From positions 186,001 to 250,000 of the forward strand of contig NZ_LJJE01000036.1 of NCBI RefSeq assembly GCF_001854765.1: 64,000 bases of DNA. The letters are read 5' to 3'. Below are positions 17,301 to 26,078 of this stretch, one piece after another. The first letter of the stretch is position 1; every line of letters begins with the position of its first letter. Origin of the DNA: Vibrio sonorensis. Lineage in GTDB: Bacteria; Pseudomonadota; Gammaproteobacteria; Enterobacterales; Vibrionaceae. Both the position numbers and the translations under genes were made by a program. The notes beneath the pieces were generated by a model. That model ran no database searches. It saw only the letters and a list, made by a program, of their open reading frames with translations, and was not told the origin of the DNA.

Positions 17301-18845
17301 GTGAGATATCAAACGGTTAGACTAATTTTAGGCGATCAACTCAACAGCGAACACTCTTGGTTTAACGAGGTTTCAAGTGATGTGCTGTATCTGATTGCTG
17401 AGCTCAAGCAAGAAAATACTTATGTGACTCATCACATTCAAAAGACCTGTGCATTTTTTGCTGCGATGGCGCAGTTTGCTCAAGAGCGAAGAGAAGATGG
17501 CCATCACGTTGTGTATTTAACACTTGATGACACAGAACCCTTTGCCGATCTACCAAGTTTAATTGCGTTTTATTGCGACAAAGTAAGCGCTCGAAAATTT
17601 GAGTTTCAACGGCCTGACGAGTATCGACTTCTAGAGCAATTAAGCAATCTAAGCCTATCTGGTGTGGTGACTGGGTGTGTTGATAGTGAGCACTTTTTAT
17701 TACCGTTTGAGGAGATTGAATCAAGCTTTCCCAATAACAAACACATAGTGATGGAGCATTTCTACCGCCGAATGAGAAAGCGATTTGACCTACTGATGGC
17801 AGACGGGAAACCGTTGGGTGGCAAATGGAATTTCGATGCTGATAACCGAAAAAAACTCTCCGCTAAGGACTTGGAGAATGTTCCAAGTCCGTTAATGTTC
17901 TCTAGCAGTACTTTGGCAATTCAAGATAGGTTAAAAAAACACAAAATAGAGACGATAGGTAAGTGCGAAGAACAGTTGCTATGGCCGATAAATAGAAGTC
18001 AAAGTTTGTCGCTTCTTGCCCATTTTTGTCAGGTTTGTCTTCCCTTATTTGGGCGCTTTCAAGATGCAATGACAGGTAACCACCAAGCAAAATGGAGCCT
18101 ATATCACAGCCGACTCTCATTTTCTTTGAACAGTAAGTTGCTGAATCCATTGGAAGTAATAAACGCTGCTATAGATAGTTATCGCCAAAACCCCGATATA
18201 GATATCGCGCAAGTAGAAGGTTTTGTTAGGCAAATTCTCGGTTGGCGTGAGTACATTCGCGGGATCTATTGGGGCAATATGCCAGAATATGCCAATAAAA
18301 ATGTGCTCAACGCGCGTAACAAGTTGCCCGATTATTTCTGGAACGGTGACACCAAAATGAACTGCGTCAGCCAAGCCATTTCCCAATCACTTGATTACGC
18401 CTACGCCCATCACATACAGAGGTTGATGGTGACGGGAAATTTTTGTCTGCTAACCGAAGTTGAACCCAAAGAGGTTGAAGAGTGGTATTTAGGCATTTAC
18501 GTCGACGCATTGGAATGGGTGGAAATGCCCAATACTAAAGGAATGGCTCTGTTTTCTCATGGTGGAATAGTGGCAACTAAACCCTATGCAGCAAGTGGCG
18601 CATATATAAACCGGATGAGCGACTACTGTAAGTCGTGCCACTACAGCGTAAAAGAGAAGGTGACCGATAATGCTTGTCCTTTTAATAGCCTTTATTGGCG
18701 CTTTATGCATAAACACCGAGAGCAGTTAGCCCGTAACCCGCGTGTTGGTATGATTTACCGAAACTGGGACAGGCTCAGCGATGAGGAGCAAAAGGCTATT
18801 CTCGCTCGGTCGGATCGCTATCTAGCCCAACTTGAAACGCTTTGA
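17301..18845 (+). CDS. Iron-sulfur bacterial cryptochrome/(6-4) photolyase (FeS-BCP, PhrB-like)
   Basis: A 514-residue photolyase-related protein beginning RYQTVRLILGDQLN (GTG start, three bases after the Cry-DASH stop). Four cysteines that would hold a [4Fe-4S] cluster are at residues 355, 443, 446 and 459; their spacing of 88, 3 and 13 equals that of Agrobacterium PhrB (C350, C438, C441, C454 from memory). FAD-domain segments VEGFVRQILGWREYIRGIYW and MALFSHGGIVATKPYAASGAYI are present. It should repair (6-4) photoproducts using FAD and a lumazine antenna. The gene ends one base before the convergent lysE-type gene. Confidence 0.9.
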   Translation: MRYQTVRLILGDQLNSEHSWFNEVSSDVLYLIAELKQENTYVTHHIQKTCAFFAAMAQFAQERREDGHHVVYLTLDDTEPFADLPSLIAFYCDKVSARKFEFQRPDEYRLLEQLSNLSLSGVVTGCVDSEHFLLPFEEIESSFPNNKHIVMEHFYRRMRKRFDLLMADGKPLGGKWNFDADNRKKLSAKDLENVPSPLMFSSSTLAIQDRLKKHKIETIGKCEEQLLWPINRSQSLSLLAHFCQVCLPLFGRFQDAMTGNHQAKWSLYHSRLSFSLNSKLLNPLEVINAAIDSYRQNPDIDIAQVEGFVRQILGWREYIRGIYWGNMPEYANKNVLNARNKLPDYFWNGDTKMNCVSQAISQSLDYAYAHHIQRLMVTGNFCLLTEVEPKEVEEWYLGIYVDALEWVEMPNTKGMALFSHGGIVATKPYAASGAYINRMSDYCKSCHYSVKEKVTDNACPFNSLYWRFMHKHREQLARNPRVGMIYRNWDRLSDEEQKAILARSDRYLAQLETL

Positions 18846-18846
18846 A

Positions 18847-19479
18847 TTAACTAGCGCTCTTTAGCTGTAATAGGCTGCCACCTAAACCAACAAACATGCC
18901 GCCGCTTATGCGTTGAAACCACTTTTTGTTTTTCGGTGTTGAGAATAAGTTTTTTGCTCGCGCAGCAATATAGGCATAGGTCGTTAGCGAGCAGAAGGAA
19001 AAGAGCATAAAAATCGCTGTCATTATTGAAAACTGCGGTGCAATGGGCTGTGAAACGTCTAAAAATTGTGGGAATAGAGCAGCAAAAAACAGGATCGGCT
19101 TCGGGTTGGTGATAGCAACCAATAGTCCTTCTTTCAAAGTGGCACTTAAGCTTTGACCGATGACACTTTGTGCTGGATTGATGGCACTAACCTTATTGCT
19201 TGCCCTAATCTGCATCAGACCCAAGTAAACTAAGTAAGTTGCTCCAACGACTTTGATGATTGTGAACAGTGTTGATGACGCGAGTAAAATAGCGCTTAGT
19301 CCGCTAATGGAAATTGTCGATAAGCACATGATGCCCAAAATGTTACCAAATGCAGACATCATGGCTACTTTCATACCTTTTAGAGCACCATTATAAATTG
19401 CTAGAAAGACAGCTGGCCCCGGACTGATAATGTAGAAAAAGGCCACGACGGAATACATTATTAAGGTGTCAAAATCCAT
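18847..19479 (-). CDS. LysE/RhtB-family amino acid exporter
   Basis: A 210-residue inner-membrane protein with about six hydrophobic segments. The start MDFDTLIMYSVVAFFYIISPGPAVFLAIYNGA carries the family GPA motif in the first helix, and GMKVAMMSAFGNILGI and ITNPKPILFFAALFPQFLD match RhtB-type exporters. It exports amino acids or homoserine-like compounds; the specific substrate is not readable. It is convergent with the photolyase gene with no terminator between them. Confidence 0.88.
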   Translation of the reverse strand: MDFDTLIMYSVVAFFYIISPGPAVFLAIYNGALKGMKVAMMSAFGNILGIMCLSTISISGLSAILLASSTLFTIIKVVGATYLVYLGLMQIRASNKVSAINPAQSVIGQSLSATLKEGLLVAITNPKPILFFAALFPQFLDVSQPIAPQFSIMTAIFMLFSFCSLTTYAYIAARAKNLFSTPKNKKWFQRISGGMFVGLGGSLLQLKSAS

Positions 19480-19767
19480 TTTAACCCCAAGATTAAGTGG
19501 TAAGAATTACCGCTATAGTGCCAACTTAAGTGGTGTTAAGCAATGTATCATCGTTATATAGGCCCGTCTTAATTTTTGTGAAACCTTTTACTGTTAGCCT
19601 TTCTACTGAGGCTGTTGATAACTCCTTCACGGATCACGTTGTCATCAAAAATATCGTTCTGTAAAGAAAGATTCGGTTACATCGCCTAGAATTATTATTG
19701 ATAAAAATATCCACTAAGTCATTGGGCGATAGTGTCTTGAAAGGCGTTAAAATAGGGAAGGGTGTCG

Positions 19768-20622
19768 ATGAGGATTAGATGGTACTTATTGATTTTTTCT
19801 TTGAGTGTTATTTCATTTGGTTTACAGGCAAATGTGTTGCCAGTTGTGTTGGAGCAAAAAGTACACGACGACTATCAAGCGTTTTTGGATGGTCGTGATC
19901 CTCTGGAAATAAATGACTACAGCGGGTTCAAAGCTCGAAGAAGCACGGTGGAAATTGTGTTACTGCAACAGGCTTTTGCCTTGGGTGGTATGCCAGTAGA
20001 GTTAGATTTTTTTTACGGTCCTGCTGCAGAGAGAATGCGACGCATGGTGATGCGCCAAGACTTTGCCATGTTAGCAAATACCGTGTGGTTAACTGCGGTA
20101 GAAGCAGACAAAGAAGCCTTTTGGATCAGCGACGCTTTTATCCGAAGAGGTGAGTTCGAAGCGGGGTTATACACGGTTAGCACGCGAACCGATCTACTCT
20201 CTGACGATTATCAGCTCAATATCAGCGAGTTATCAGCGGTAAGTAGTTCTCAGTGGTTAAGTGATTGGCAAACGTTAACTGAATTACCCTTAACCAACTT
20301 AGTAGACGAGACCCAATGGAGAACCATGGTAGAGATGGTAGGGCGCAATCGGGTTGATTTTCTCTTGGCACCTTTTCAAGTGACGGATGATCTCTCATTT
20401 AAAAGCAGCAAGTATCGTTTTTATCCTATACCCAAAGTCAAAGTTGGCCTAAGTGGTTCCCGACATTTTGTCCTTTCCAAAAATTATGAAAACAGTGAGG
20501 CGCTATACAAGGCACTTAACAGAGGCATTGCGATCTTAAGGCAAAAAGGGACGATTGAAAGGGCGCTGAGAGAGTCAGGCTTTCTAAACGCAAAAGTCAT
20601 TGATTGGCGGAAAATTAACTAA
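19768..20622 (+). CDS. Periplasmic solute-binding-like protein
   Basis: About 284 residues. I choose the ATG at 19768 because AGGGAAGG ends six bases ahead of it; the GTG at 19762 would overlap that site. A signal peptide of about 22 residues ends near GLQANV. The body resembles type 2 periplasmic binding proteins (VEIVLLQQAFALGGMPVELDFFYGPAAERMRRMV, and near the C terminus VLSKNYENSEALYKALNRGIAILRQKGTIERAL). No transporter genes adjoin it, so it may be a sensor or stand-alone member, as is common in vibrios. Ligand unknown. Confidence 0.7.
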   Translation: MRIRWYLLIFSLSVISFGLQANVLPVVLEQKVHDDYQAFLDGRDPLEINDYSGFKARRSTVEIVLLQQAFALGGMPVELDFFYGPAAERMRRMVMRQDFAMLANTVWLTAVEADKEAFWISDAFIRRGEFEAGLYTVSTRTDLLSDDYQLNISELSAVSSSQWLSDWQTLTELPLTNLVDETQWRTMVEMVGRNRVDFLLAPFQVTDDLSFKSSKYRFYPIPKVKVGLSGSRHFVLSKNYENSEALYKALNRGIAILRQKGTIERALRESGFLNAKVIDWRKIN

Positions 20623-20763
20623 CGCCATTGGTGTCTGCCAGTTTAAGCTCCTGATTAACATTGCTTATTGTTAATTAATATTCCAAATCTTTACTATTAA
20701 GTCACAGCCTCTGATAAGAAAATTGTGGTAGATTCAAAATTCGCTAGTTGGTAAAGGTGAAGT

Positions 20764-21102
20764 ATGTCTCTGCTCTTTTTTGTACTCGTGGTTAACGGGG
20801 TATTGGTTGGCGGTATCTTCGCGCTAGAGACAATAACCCAGTGGTACCAACTGCAATTTTTAAGTGACTATTTCTTTTATGCGCTTATTCCTCAATGGGC
20901 TCTAGCACTGTTTTTCTCTATGTCGCCTCCAACTTCGACTCATCACTGGCGTCACAGCGGCAACAGAGCGACAAAGTCTGCGGCGAGTTTAGTTGAATCG
21001 ACAGAAACTCAATCGGTGTTTTTTAATGTCTCTGATCTCGCTTTGAGCACCAAACTTTATGTGTCAGGTGGGGTCTGTTTAGTGTGCTTACTGGTTTTTT
21101 AG
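20764..21102 (+). CDS. Small membrane protein, 112 aa
   Basis: Not recognised. Two hydrophobic segments at the N-terminal end (residues 2-20 and about 38-55) and one at the C terminus (about 97-112) flank a polar Ser/Thr-rich stretch. AAGGTGA precedes the ATG at a good distance, supporting translation. It stands alone between the binding-like protein and a GNAT gene. Confidence 0.55.
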   Translation: MSLLFFVLVVNGVLVGGIFALETITQWYQLQFLSDYFFYALIPQWALALFFSMSPPTSTHHWRHSGNRATKSAASLVESTETQSVFFNVSDLALSTKLYVSGGVCLVCLLVF

Positions 21103-21250
21103 CGCATCTCGATTGGGTTAAGATGTGTGAAAATCCATATTAAAGAGGCGATCTTCGTCGATAAATAGAAACATTGAGCGTTGCGGCAAATAATTGAATA
21201 TGCATAAATAATTATGATGATATAGCTGATTTTTATTTGTAAGGTGAATT

Positions 21251-21802
21251 TTGAACGCTAATACACCATTGGATTCTAAACTAGAAATCCACACTCAGAG
21301 ATTAATCTTGTCACCTCTTTCAACACAAGATATTGATATCTACATGCGCTTGCTAACATGCGCTAAAACGACAAAGTACCTACCCGGAGGAAAGCCTTTT
21401 TCCGCTGCGTATATCGAAAACTATTTAGTTGAAAAGCTCACCCATTGGGAAAAAGGTTATGGCACCTTTGTTGTGCGCTTAAAATCTGAACCTCAAGTCA
21501 AAATTGGCTACGCGGGAGTAGAGCAAATTAAAGGCACGGACTACAACGATATTCGTTACGCGATTATTCCTGAACAGTATCGGAAAGGGTACGCCTTAGA
21601 AGCAGCACAGGGCGTGTGCGATTTTATGTTCAAAAATACCGATATTGAGTCGATATATGGCGTGGCGGTTAAAGAGAATTACGGCTCAGTGGCAATTATA
21701 GAAAAGTTAAAAATGAAACCCGCTAGTGAAAGACTTTACGATAGTGATGAGGTGTTGACCTACAAGCTCGATTATCAAGATTACTTGCAAGCGAACGAAT
21801 AA
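21251..21802 (+). CDS. GNAT acetyltransferase, RimJ/RimL-like
   Basis: A 183-residue GNAT protein starting at TTG (AAGGTG lies upstream). LEIHTQRLILSPLSTQDIDIYMRL and ALEAAQGVCDFMFKN (acetyl-CoA region) followed by VAVKENYGSVAIIEKLKMKPA are characteristic of the RimJ/RimL ribosomal-protein acetyltransferase branch. It would use acetyl-CoA in the cytoplasm; the acceptor is unknown. It converges with the chitin-binding-like gene on a shared hairpin. Confidence 0.82.
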   Translation: MNANTPLDSKLEIHTQRLILSPLSTQDIDIYMRLLTCAKTTKYLPGGKPFSAAYIENYLVEKLTHWEKGYGTFVVRLKSEPQVKIGYAGVEQIKGTDYNDIRYAIIPEQYRKGYALEAAQGVCDFMFKNTDIESIYGVAVKENYGSVAIIEKLKMKPASERLYDSDEVLTYKLDYQDYLQANE

Positions 21803-21822
21803 GGCCACAAAATTGTGGCCTT
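21801..21822. terminator. Convergent hairpin between GNAT and chitin-binding-like genes
   Basis: AAGGCCACAA and TTGTGGCCTT form a 9-10 bp stem between the two convergent stop codons, overlapping the last base of the GNAT stop. The T tracts are short on both strands, so efficiency is uncertain. Confidence 0.6.
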
Positions 21823-21850
21823 ATTAAAACTAAATTTGGTTAAATAGTGC

Positions 21851-22429
21851 CTACTTTGCTGGGCACTCAAATTCACCCACATACTGCCACTGTTTCCAGC
21901 CAGACTTTAGAACGTTCTTAGCCGGATTAACGTTTTTCGACCAAGAGATTGATTCGTATACATGCCCCATGTATACCACTTGATCGTGATTGCCGTACTG
22001 TTCAACACTGCTCCAGCGGGAAGGGCCACCAGGGTATACGCCTTCAAGCTCCCACTCTTCCACTTTACCTGGCTCACCGTGAACCCAAGAACGTGAAACG
22101 TACAGTTTTCCGTTGTGGGAAACTTTGTGTCCACCGTGGTAAGAGCGATTTTTCCACGGTTTGTAGCTTGCTAGCTCGTCTTCACTGCGCATATTACATT
22201 GAAGTGCGCTTACCGACTCGAAGTATACCCAGCCATCTTCACCACATGCCCACAAACGACCAGATGATGCATCAAAACCAGTACGGCCAAGGTCGTTTAC
22301 AAATTGGCACTGACCTGAGTCTGGTTTGCCTTGCGCGAGTTTGAAAGTATCAGTTGCTGAAGAAGATTGTGCGTAGCTGCTTGTCGCTACGGCTGCCATT
22401 GCCAACGCTGTTAGAGTAGTAATTTTCAC
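21851..22429 (-). CDS. Exported protein with two CBM5/12-like carbohydrate-binding modules
   Basis: A 192-residue secreted protein. A signal peptide (MKITTLTALAMAAVATSSYAQ) is followed by a Cys-containing segment and then two tandem modules: residues about 88-130 (KPWKNRSYHGGHKVSHNGKL, SRSWVHGEPGKVEEWE) and about 138-185 (WSSVEQYGNHDQVVYMGHVY, SISWSKNVNP, WKQWQYVG). The alternating W/Y/G pattern is that of CBM5/12 modules that bind chitin, a major vibrio nutrient. There is no catalytic domain, so it may be an adhesin or accessory binding protein. Four cysteines could form disulfides. Confidence 0.7.
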   Translation of the reverse strand: MKITTLTALAMAAVATSSYAQSSSATDTFKLAQGKPDSGQCQFVNDLGRTGFDASSGRLWACGEDGWVYFESVSALQCNMRSEDELASYKPWKNRSYHGGHKVSHNGKLYVSRSWVHGEPGKVEEWELEGVYPGGPSRWSSVEQYGNHDQVVYMGHVYESISWSKNVNPAKNVLKSGWKQWQYVGEFECPAK

Positions 22430-22606
22430 TGAAATTCACCTATTTTGTGATATTTGTTCCATCAATTGGTGCGGAAGATAATAAAAAAACCTCAAATATT
22501 CAGCAAGATTGAAACTATATAAAAATGTTTTTGTTTCATAAATGAGAAGCTTTCAATCACAAATATCAATAGTTTGACGATAATTTGCACTACCAGAAAA
22601 GATTTT

Positions 22607-22626
22607 TACTGTTTATATATACAGTT
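22607..22626. promoter_or_regulatory. LexA (SOS) box
   Basis: TACTGTTTATATATACAGTT: CTGT-N8-ACAG with a TA-rich core, 18 of 20 positions equal to the LexA consensus. It lies 49 bases before the GNAT ATG at 22676, the first of three closely spaced genes on the plus strand. Confidence 0.82.
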
Positions 22627-22675
22627 ATAGGGAGCTTGGGTTATTCTAACTAGACTAGAAAATGGATGTAAATTT

Positions 22676-23083
22676 ATGTTTGATGTTCTTGATTCCGTGC
22701 CATTAGCAGAAGAGTTTGTCCAGCTAAGAGTAAAAGCTGGTCTATCACCTAAATCCCTTAAAGCCGCAAAGATTGGCCTGCCAAATTCCCTGTATGGGGT
22801 TTCTCTCTATGATGGTGAAATGTTAATTGGTATGGGGCGGGTTGTCGGTGATGGAGCGTGTAACTTTGAAATAGTCGATGTGGCTGTCGACCCCAGCTAC
22901 CAAAAGCAAGGGCTCGGACGAATCATTATGGAAAAAATTGATGGGTATCTAGCTGGTGTGGCTTTGGAAGGTTCCTATGTATCAATGATTGCCGATCAGC
23001 CAGAGTTTTATCAGGCGCTAGGTTATCGACTTACCCAACCATCCGTTGGCATGACGAAGCGCTTTGTACCCTCGGAAGAGTAG
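22676..23083 (+). CDS. GNAT acetyltransferase behind a LexA box
   Basis: A compact 135-residue GNAT enzyme: IVDVAVDPSYQKQGLGRIIMEKI is the acetyl-CoA region and PEFYQALGYRLTQPSVGM the C-terminal part, similar to the short acetyltransferases of the YjdJ/PA4794-like type. The LexA box 49 bases upstream suggests SOS induction. It is followed within two bases by a nucleotidyltransferase-fold gene and 21 bases later by a VOC protein, so all three may be co-induced. Substrate unknown. Confidence 0.82.
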   Translation: MFDVLDSVPLAEEFVQLRVKAGLSPKSLKAAKIGLPNSLYGVSLYDGEMLIGMGRVVGDGACNFEIVDVAVDPSYQKQGLGRIIMEKIDGYLAGVALEGSYVSMIADQPEFYQALGYRLTQPSVGMTKRFVPSEE

Positions 23084-23085
23084 CT

Positions 23086-23652
23086 ATGGTTGCGTTACAA
23101 GAACACGAAAAGCAATTGATCGAGTGGCTTGCAGAAGACAAGTATCGCAGTGAACTGTTAAAGGTTGTTTCGGAACTGCAATTGCCAGACTGCTATATTG
23201 CTGCGGGGTTTGTCAGAAATTTGGTGTGGGATCGCCTGCATAAAAAAGTTTGTTCGACACCATTGAATGATGTCGATGTGGTTTATTATGATGCAAACGA
23301 AGCAAACCCTGTCGCTTACCAAATCTATCAAGATAGATTGAAAGCCAAAAGGCCTGATGTGGCTTGGCAGGTGAGAAACCAAGCAAAAATGCATATCCGC
23401 AATGGTGATATGCCTTATCGCAGCAGTGTAGATGCGATGAGCTATTGGCCAGAAAAAGAGACGGCGGTTGCCGCTAGGATAAATGCCAAAGGAGAGGTTG
23501 AATGCGTCGCTGCATTTGGCTTGGAAACCTTGTTTAACGGCCAGATAACCCCAAACCCCAAGCGCAGTGTTCAAACATTTTATCGTCGCGTTCGAGAAAA
23601 AGGTTGGTTGGTCGACTGGCCTCAATTAAAGTTGCAGCCCTTAACAGGGTAA
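23086..23652 (+). CDS. Nucleotidyltransferase-fold protein, DUF925 type
   Basis: A 188-residue protein with the layout of the DUF925 nucleotidyltransferase family: AAGFVRNLVWDRLH, the acidic motif PLNDVDVVYYD that would bind metal, and the C-terminal FGLETLFNGQITPNPKR and FYRRVREKGWL. Members are predicted to transfer nucleotidyl groups to small molecules; none of the details is visible here. It starts two bases after the GNAT stop, so it is probably translationally coupled and under the same LexA-box promoter. Confidence 0.8.
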   Translation: MVALQEHEKQLIEWLAEDKYRSELLKVVSELQLPDCYIAAGFVRNLVWDRLHKKVCSTPLNDVDVVYYDANEANPVAYQIYQDRLKAKRPDVAWQVRNQAKMHIRNGDMPYRSSVDAMSYWPEKETAVAARINAKGEVECVAAFGLETLFNGQITPNPKRSVQTFYRRVREKGWLVDWPQLKLQPLTG

Positions 23653-23673
23653 CGAGATAAAAGAGTAAAGGCT

Positions 23674-24093
23674 ATGAAACAAGCATTGGTTCACATTGCA
23701 CTTGTCGTCGATGATTATGATGACGCGATTGATTTTTATACTAAAACTCTCGATTTTGAACTGATTGAAGATACCTATCAGCCGGAGCAGGACAAACGCT
23801 GGGTCGTGGTCTCGCCTCCAAATTCGAACGGGGCAACCATTCTGCTTGCCAAAGCTTCAAAGCCCCAGCAAAGACCTTTTATCGGCAATCAAGCTGGCGG
23901 GCGAGTATTTCTGTTTTTATCTACCGATGATTTTTGGCGCGATTATCACAACATGCTTGATAAAGGCGTTAAGTTTATCCGTGAACCTAAAGAAGAAGAC
24001 TATGGAACGGTAGCGGTTTTTGAAGATCTTTATGGAAACCTTTGGGATTTACTGCAACTTGCGCCATCCCACCCAATGGCAAATCGCGGTTAG
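23674..24093 (+). CDS. VOC-family (glyoxalase/bleomycin-resistance fold) protein
   Basis: A 139-residue vicinal-oxygen-chelate protein. It begins ALVHIALVVDDYDDAIDFYTKTLDFELIED and ends AVFEDLYGNLWDLLQLAP, giving the usual paired beta-alpha-beta-beta-beta modules with likely metal ligands His (in VHIALVV) and Glu/Asp (in FEDLYGNLWDL). Such proteins include glyoxalases, extradiol-type enzymes and drug-binding proteins. It is the third gene after the LexA box; substrate unknown. Confidence 0.82.
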   Translation: MKQALVHIALVVDDYDDAIDFYTKTLDFELIEDTYQPEQDKRWVVVSPPNSNGATILLAKASKPQQRPFIGNQAGGRVFLFLSTDDFWRDYHNMLDKGVKFIREPKEEDYGTVAVFEDLYGNLWDLLQLAPSHPMANRG

Positions 24094-24307
24094 TCGTCAG
24101 TCACGTTAGCTTGACCAGTTTGCGTTAATCTTTATCGATTAAGGTGGGCTGCTACTTTTGTGCGGCTTTCGGCACTAGGGTGCAATCTTAATACCTTAAC
24201 TTGACCACATAGTGCCACTTTATCTGCTCAGCTCCAGATATAGTAATCCTGTTTTTAGGAGGAAGTGTTTTCCTCCATTGCTTACTACTTTTAACGGGAG
24301 AGTTGAG

Positions 24308-24433
24308 ATGAAAAACAACCGCGACACCATGACTTCAAAAGAAAAAGCCATCTATAAAAGAGACTTACAGCGCGTGATGGGAGTGTTTCTTTTAGCCTTC
24401 CTAACCATATTAGCTGTTGATGCAATTATATAA
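24308..24433 (+). CDS. Small single-span membrane protein, 41 aa
   Basis: Starting at the ATG of MKNNRDTM (GGGAGAG eight bases upstream), it encodes 41 residues: a charged N-terminal half with KEKAIYKRDLQR and one hydrophobic helix, GVFLLAFLTILAVDAII, at the very C terminus. The longer frame from 24212 lacks a ribosome site. I do not recognise a family; the charge layout puts the N terminus in the cytoplasm. Confidence 0.5.
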   Translation: MKNNRDTMTSKEKAIYKRDLQRVMGVFLLAFLTILAVDAII

Positions 24434-24548
24434 ATGTTGTTAGTAGGGTTTTAGCACGGAGGCTAAACCATCAAGGAATAGTCGATATTCCATTTTTACA
24501 TTCGCAGTTCGTTAATCTCTCTGCATCAATAATACTGACCAGAGACAT

Positions 24549-25046
24549 TTGCCTGTGAAATATATTTCAAAGAAGACTACTTTCTTTAAAGGAACAACAG
24601 CATTCAGGACGTTAAAGAGACTCGCGCTTGCATTTACCCTAGTTTCGAGTGTGGCTGTTGTTTCTTACCTTTTCTCTTTGCTCACACGTATTCACGGTAC
24701 TGAACTACCGGAAAGCTATTTTGTTGATGGCTATCCGACCATCCTCGCCCTTTTGGACTCACATTGGTTTATGGGCTTTATTGCTTTAGTCACCCTTTCT
24801 ATTTTGGTCTACGTACTTTATTTGCTATGGCAACTGCATGAAATCGCAGTTCACAAAGCCAAATCCATGTCTTCGGCCCATACGCAGCTCGTTTTTGCCC
24901 TCTCTTTATGCGGACTATTTATTGACAAAATGTGGTGGGTACTGGCGATTGTTATCGCATTTACCCGTTGGGATATCGTTGCTGACAATGTTTCTTCGGT
25001 GATTCGCAAAGGTGTCAATCAATCAGAGGTTGAGGAGAGAAGATAA
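24549..25046 (+). CDS. Inner-membrane protein paired with an HlyD-family gene
   Basis: About 163-165 residues; the start is either TTG 24549 or GTG 24555 (MKYISKKTT). Three hydrophobic segments are evident (ALAFTLVSSVAVVSYLFSLL, FMGFIALVTLSILVYVLYLLW and LVFALSLCGLF with the following WWVLAIVIAF). I do not recognise a named family. It overlaps the HlyD-type gene by one base (stop TAATG), so the two work together, probably as an envelope export or stress module lacking an obvious transporter. Confidence 0.6.
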   Translation: MPVKYISKKTTFFKGTTAFRTLKRLALAFTLVSSVAVVSYLFSLLTRIHGTELPESYFVDGYPTILALLDSHWFMGFIALVTLSILVYVLYLLWQLHEIAVHKAKSMSSAHTQLVFALSLCGLFIDKMWWVLAIVIAFTRWDIVADNVSSVIRKGVNQSEVEERR

Positions 25047-26076
25047 TGAAAGAGATCATGTTGCCCTATGTTCTGATTTGCTGGATGTTAGTAAAAGCTG
25101 GCGTGGTTCAGTGGACACTGAGAAACGCAACCCTGATGGTCGGTACTGGTGCCATGCTAGCGAGTGTTTTGTTTCTCGCACACCGCTTTTGGTCTCCGGC
25201 CGATTTAACAGATAGCACTACAGTAAAGGCCCCACACGCGGTTCTTAGCCCTCTTGTTGGTCAAGAAGTGGAGTCGATATATGTCACGCACAACCAAAAA
25301 GTAAAACAAGGCGGCCTTATCTACCGCTTGAAATCAGAAGATACAGATTCAAGGCTGGTTAGTCTCAACGCTCAAAAAGCAGCGGCACAAGCGAGATCCT
25401 CGCGTTAACACATCAAGTAGAAAACGATGAAAAAACCCTAGCGAGATTAGAAAAGCTGCAAGATTTTGCTCAACAGCAGCAAAGAGATGATATACGCACC
25501 AGTATCGATACCAATCAAGCTAACATTGCCGCAGCGTACGCACAGATCAAGTCGATTGAAGCACAAATCGCAACCGCTAATTGGGAAAATGAGAGACGAG
25601 AAATTCGAGCACCATTCGACGGGCGGGTCACCATTGCCAATCTGGCCGAAGGAACTAGAGTAGGCAACATGCATTTGTACGATACCAGCCGAAAGTTTGT
25701 TGAAATGCGCATCGCGGACCAGACCTATCGAAATATAAAACCGGGTCAATTTGCGGAGTTTTACGTCGATGCCTATCCAGGTGAAATATTTAGAGGAAGG
25801 GTACACAGCATTGCTTCTGGCACTGGCGAGGCGAGGGTATCCGTTTTAAATGGAAGCCAACATGTCAGACAGCACGTTGGCAACAATCAGGGCAGTCACG
25901 GTCGAACAGTGGTGATCGAGTTTAAAGAGCCCGAGGGCTATGAAATTCCTATTGGTGCGACAGGATCAGGTTGGATATCTGCTAGTAAGCCTCATGAAAA
26001 GCTGGGTTTTATGGATATTATTGGCGCTGCGACGGTGAGGCTAAAGGCCTATAAAGCTTATCTGTCAGCCTTTTGA
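25046..26076 (+). CDS. HlyD-family membrane-fusion protein, interrupted by a one-base frameshift
   Basis: The first 120 codons give a membrane anchor and the first half of a lipoyl-like domain (AVLSPLVGQEVESIYVTHNQKVKQGGLIYRL); the rest, in another frame, gives the coiled coil (LTHQVENDEKTLARLEKLQD) and the second lipoyl/beta-barrel part (IRAPFDGRVTIANLAEGTRV, FAEFYVDAYPGEIFRGRV). The switch near 25390-25400 equals one lost base; restored length is 343 residues. It belongs with the membrane protein just upstream. HlyD proteins bridge inner-membrane pumps to the outer membrane; no pump gene is adjacent. Confidence 0.75.
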
Positions 26077-26078
26077 AT

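Noticed and set aside
24212..24307. N-terminal extension of the 41-residue membrane protein
   Set aside because: No ribosome site precedes 24212, whereas GGGAGAG precedes the ATG at 24308.
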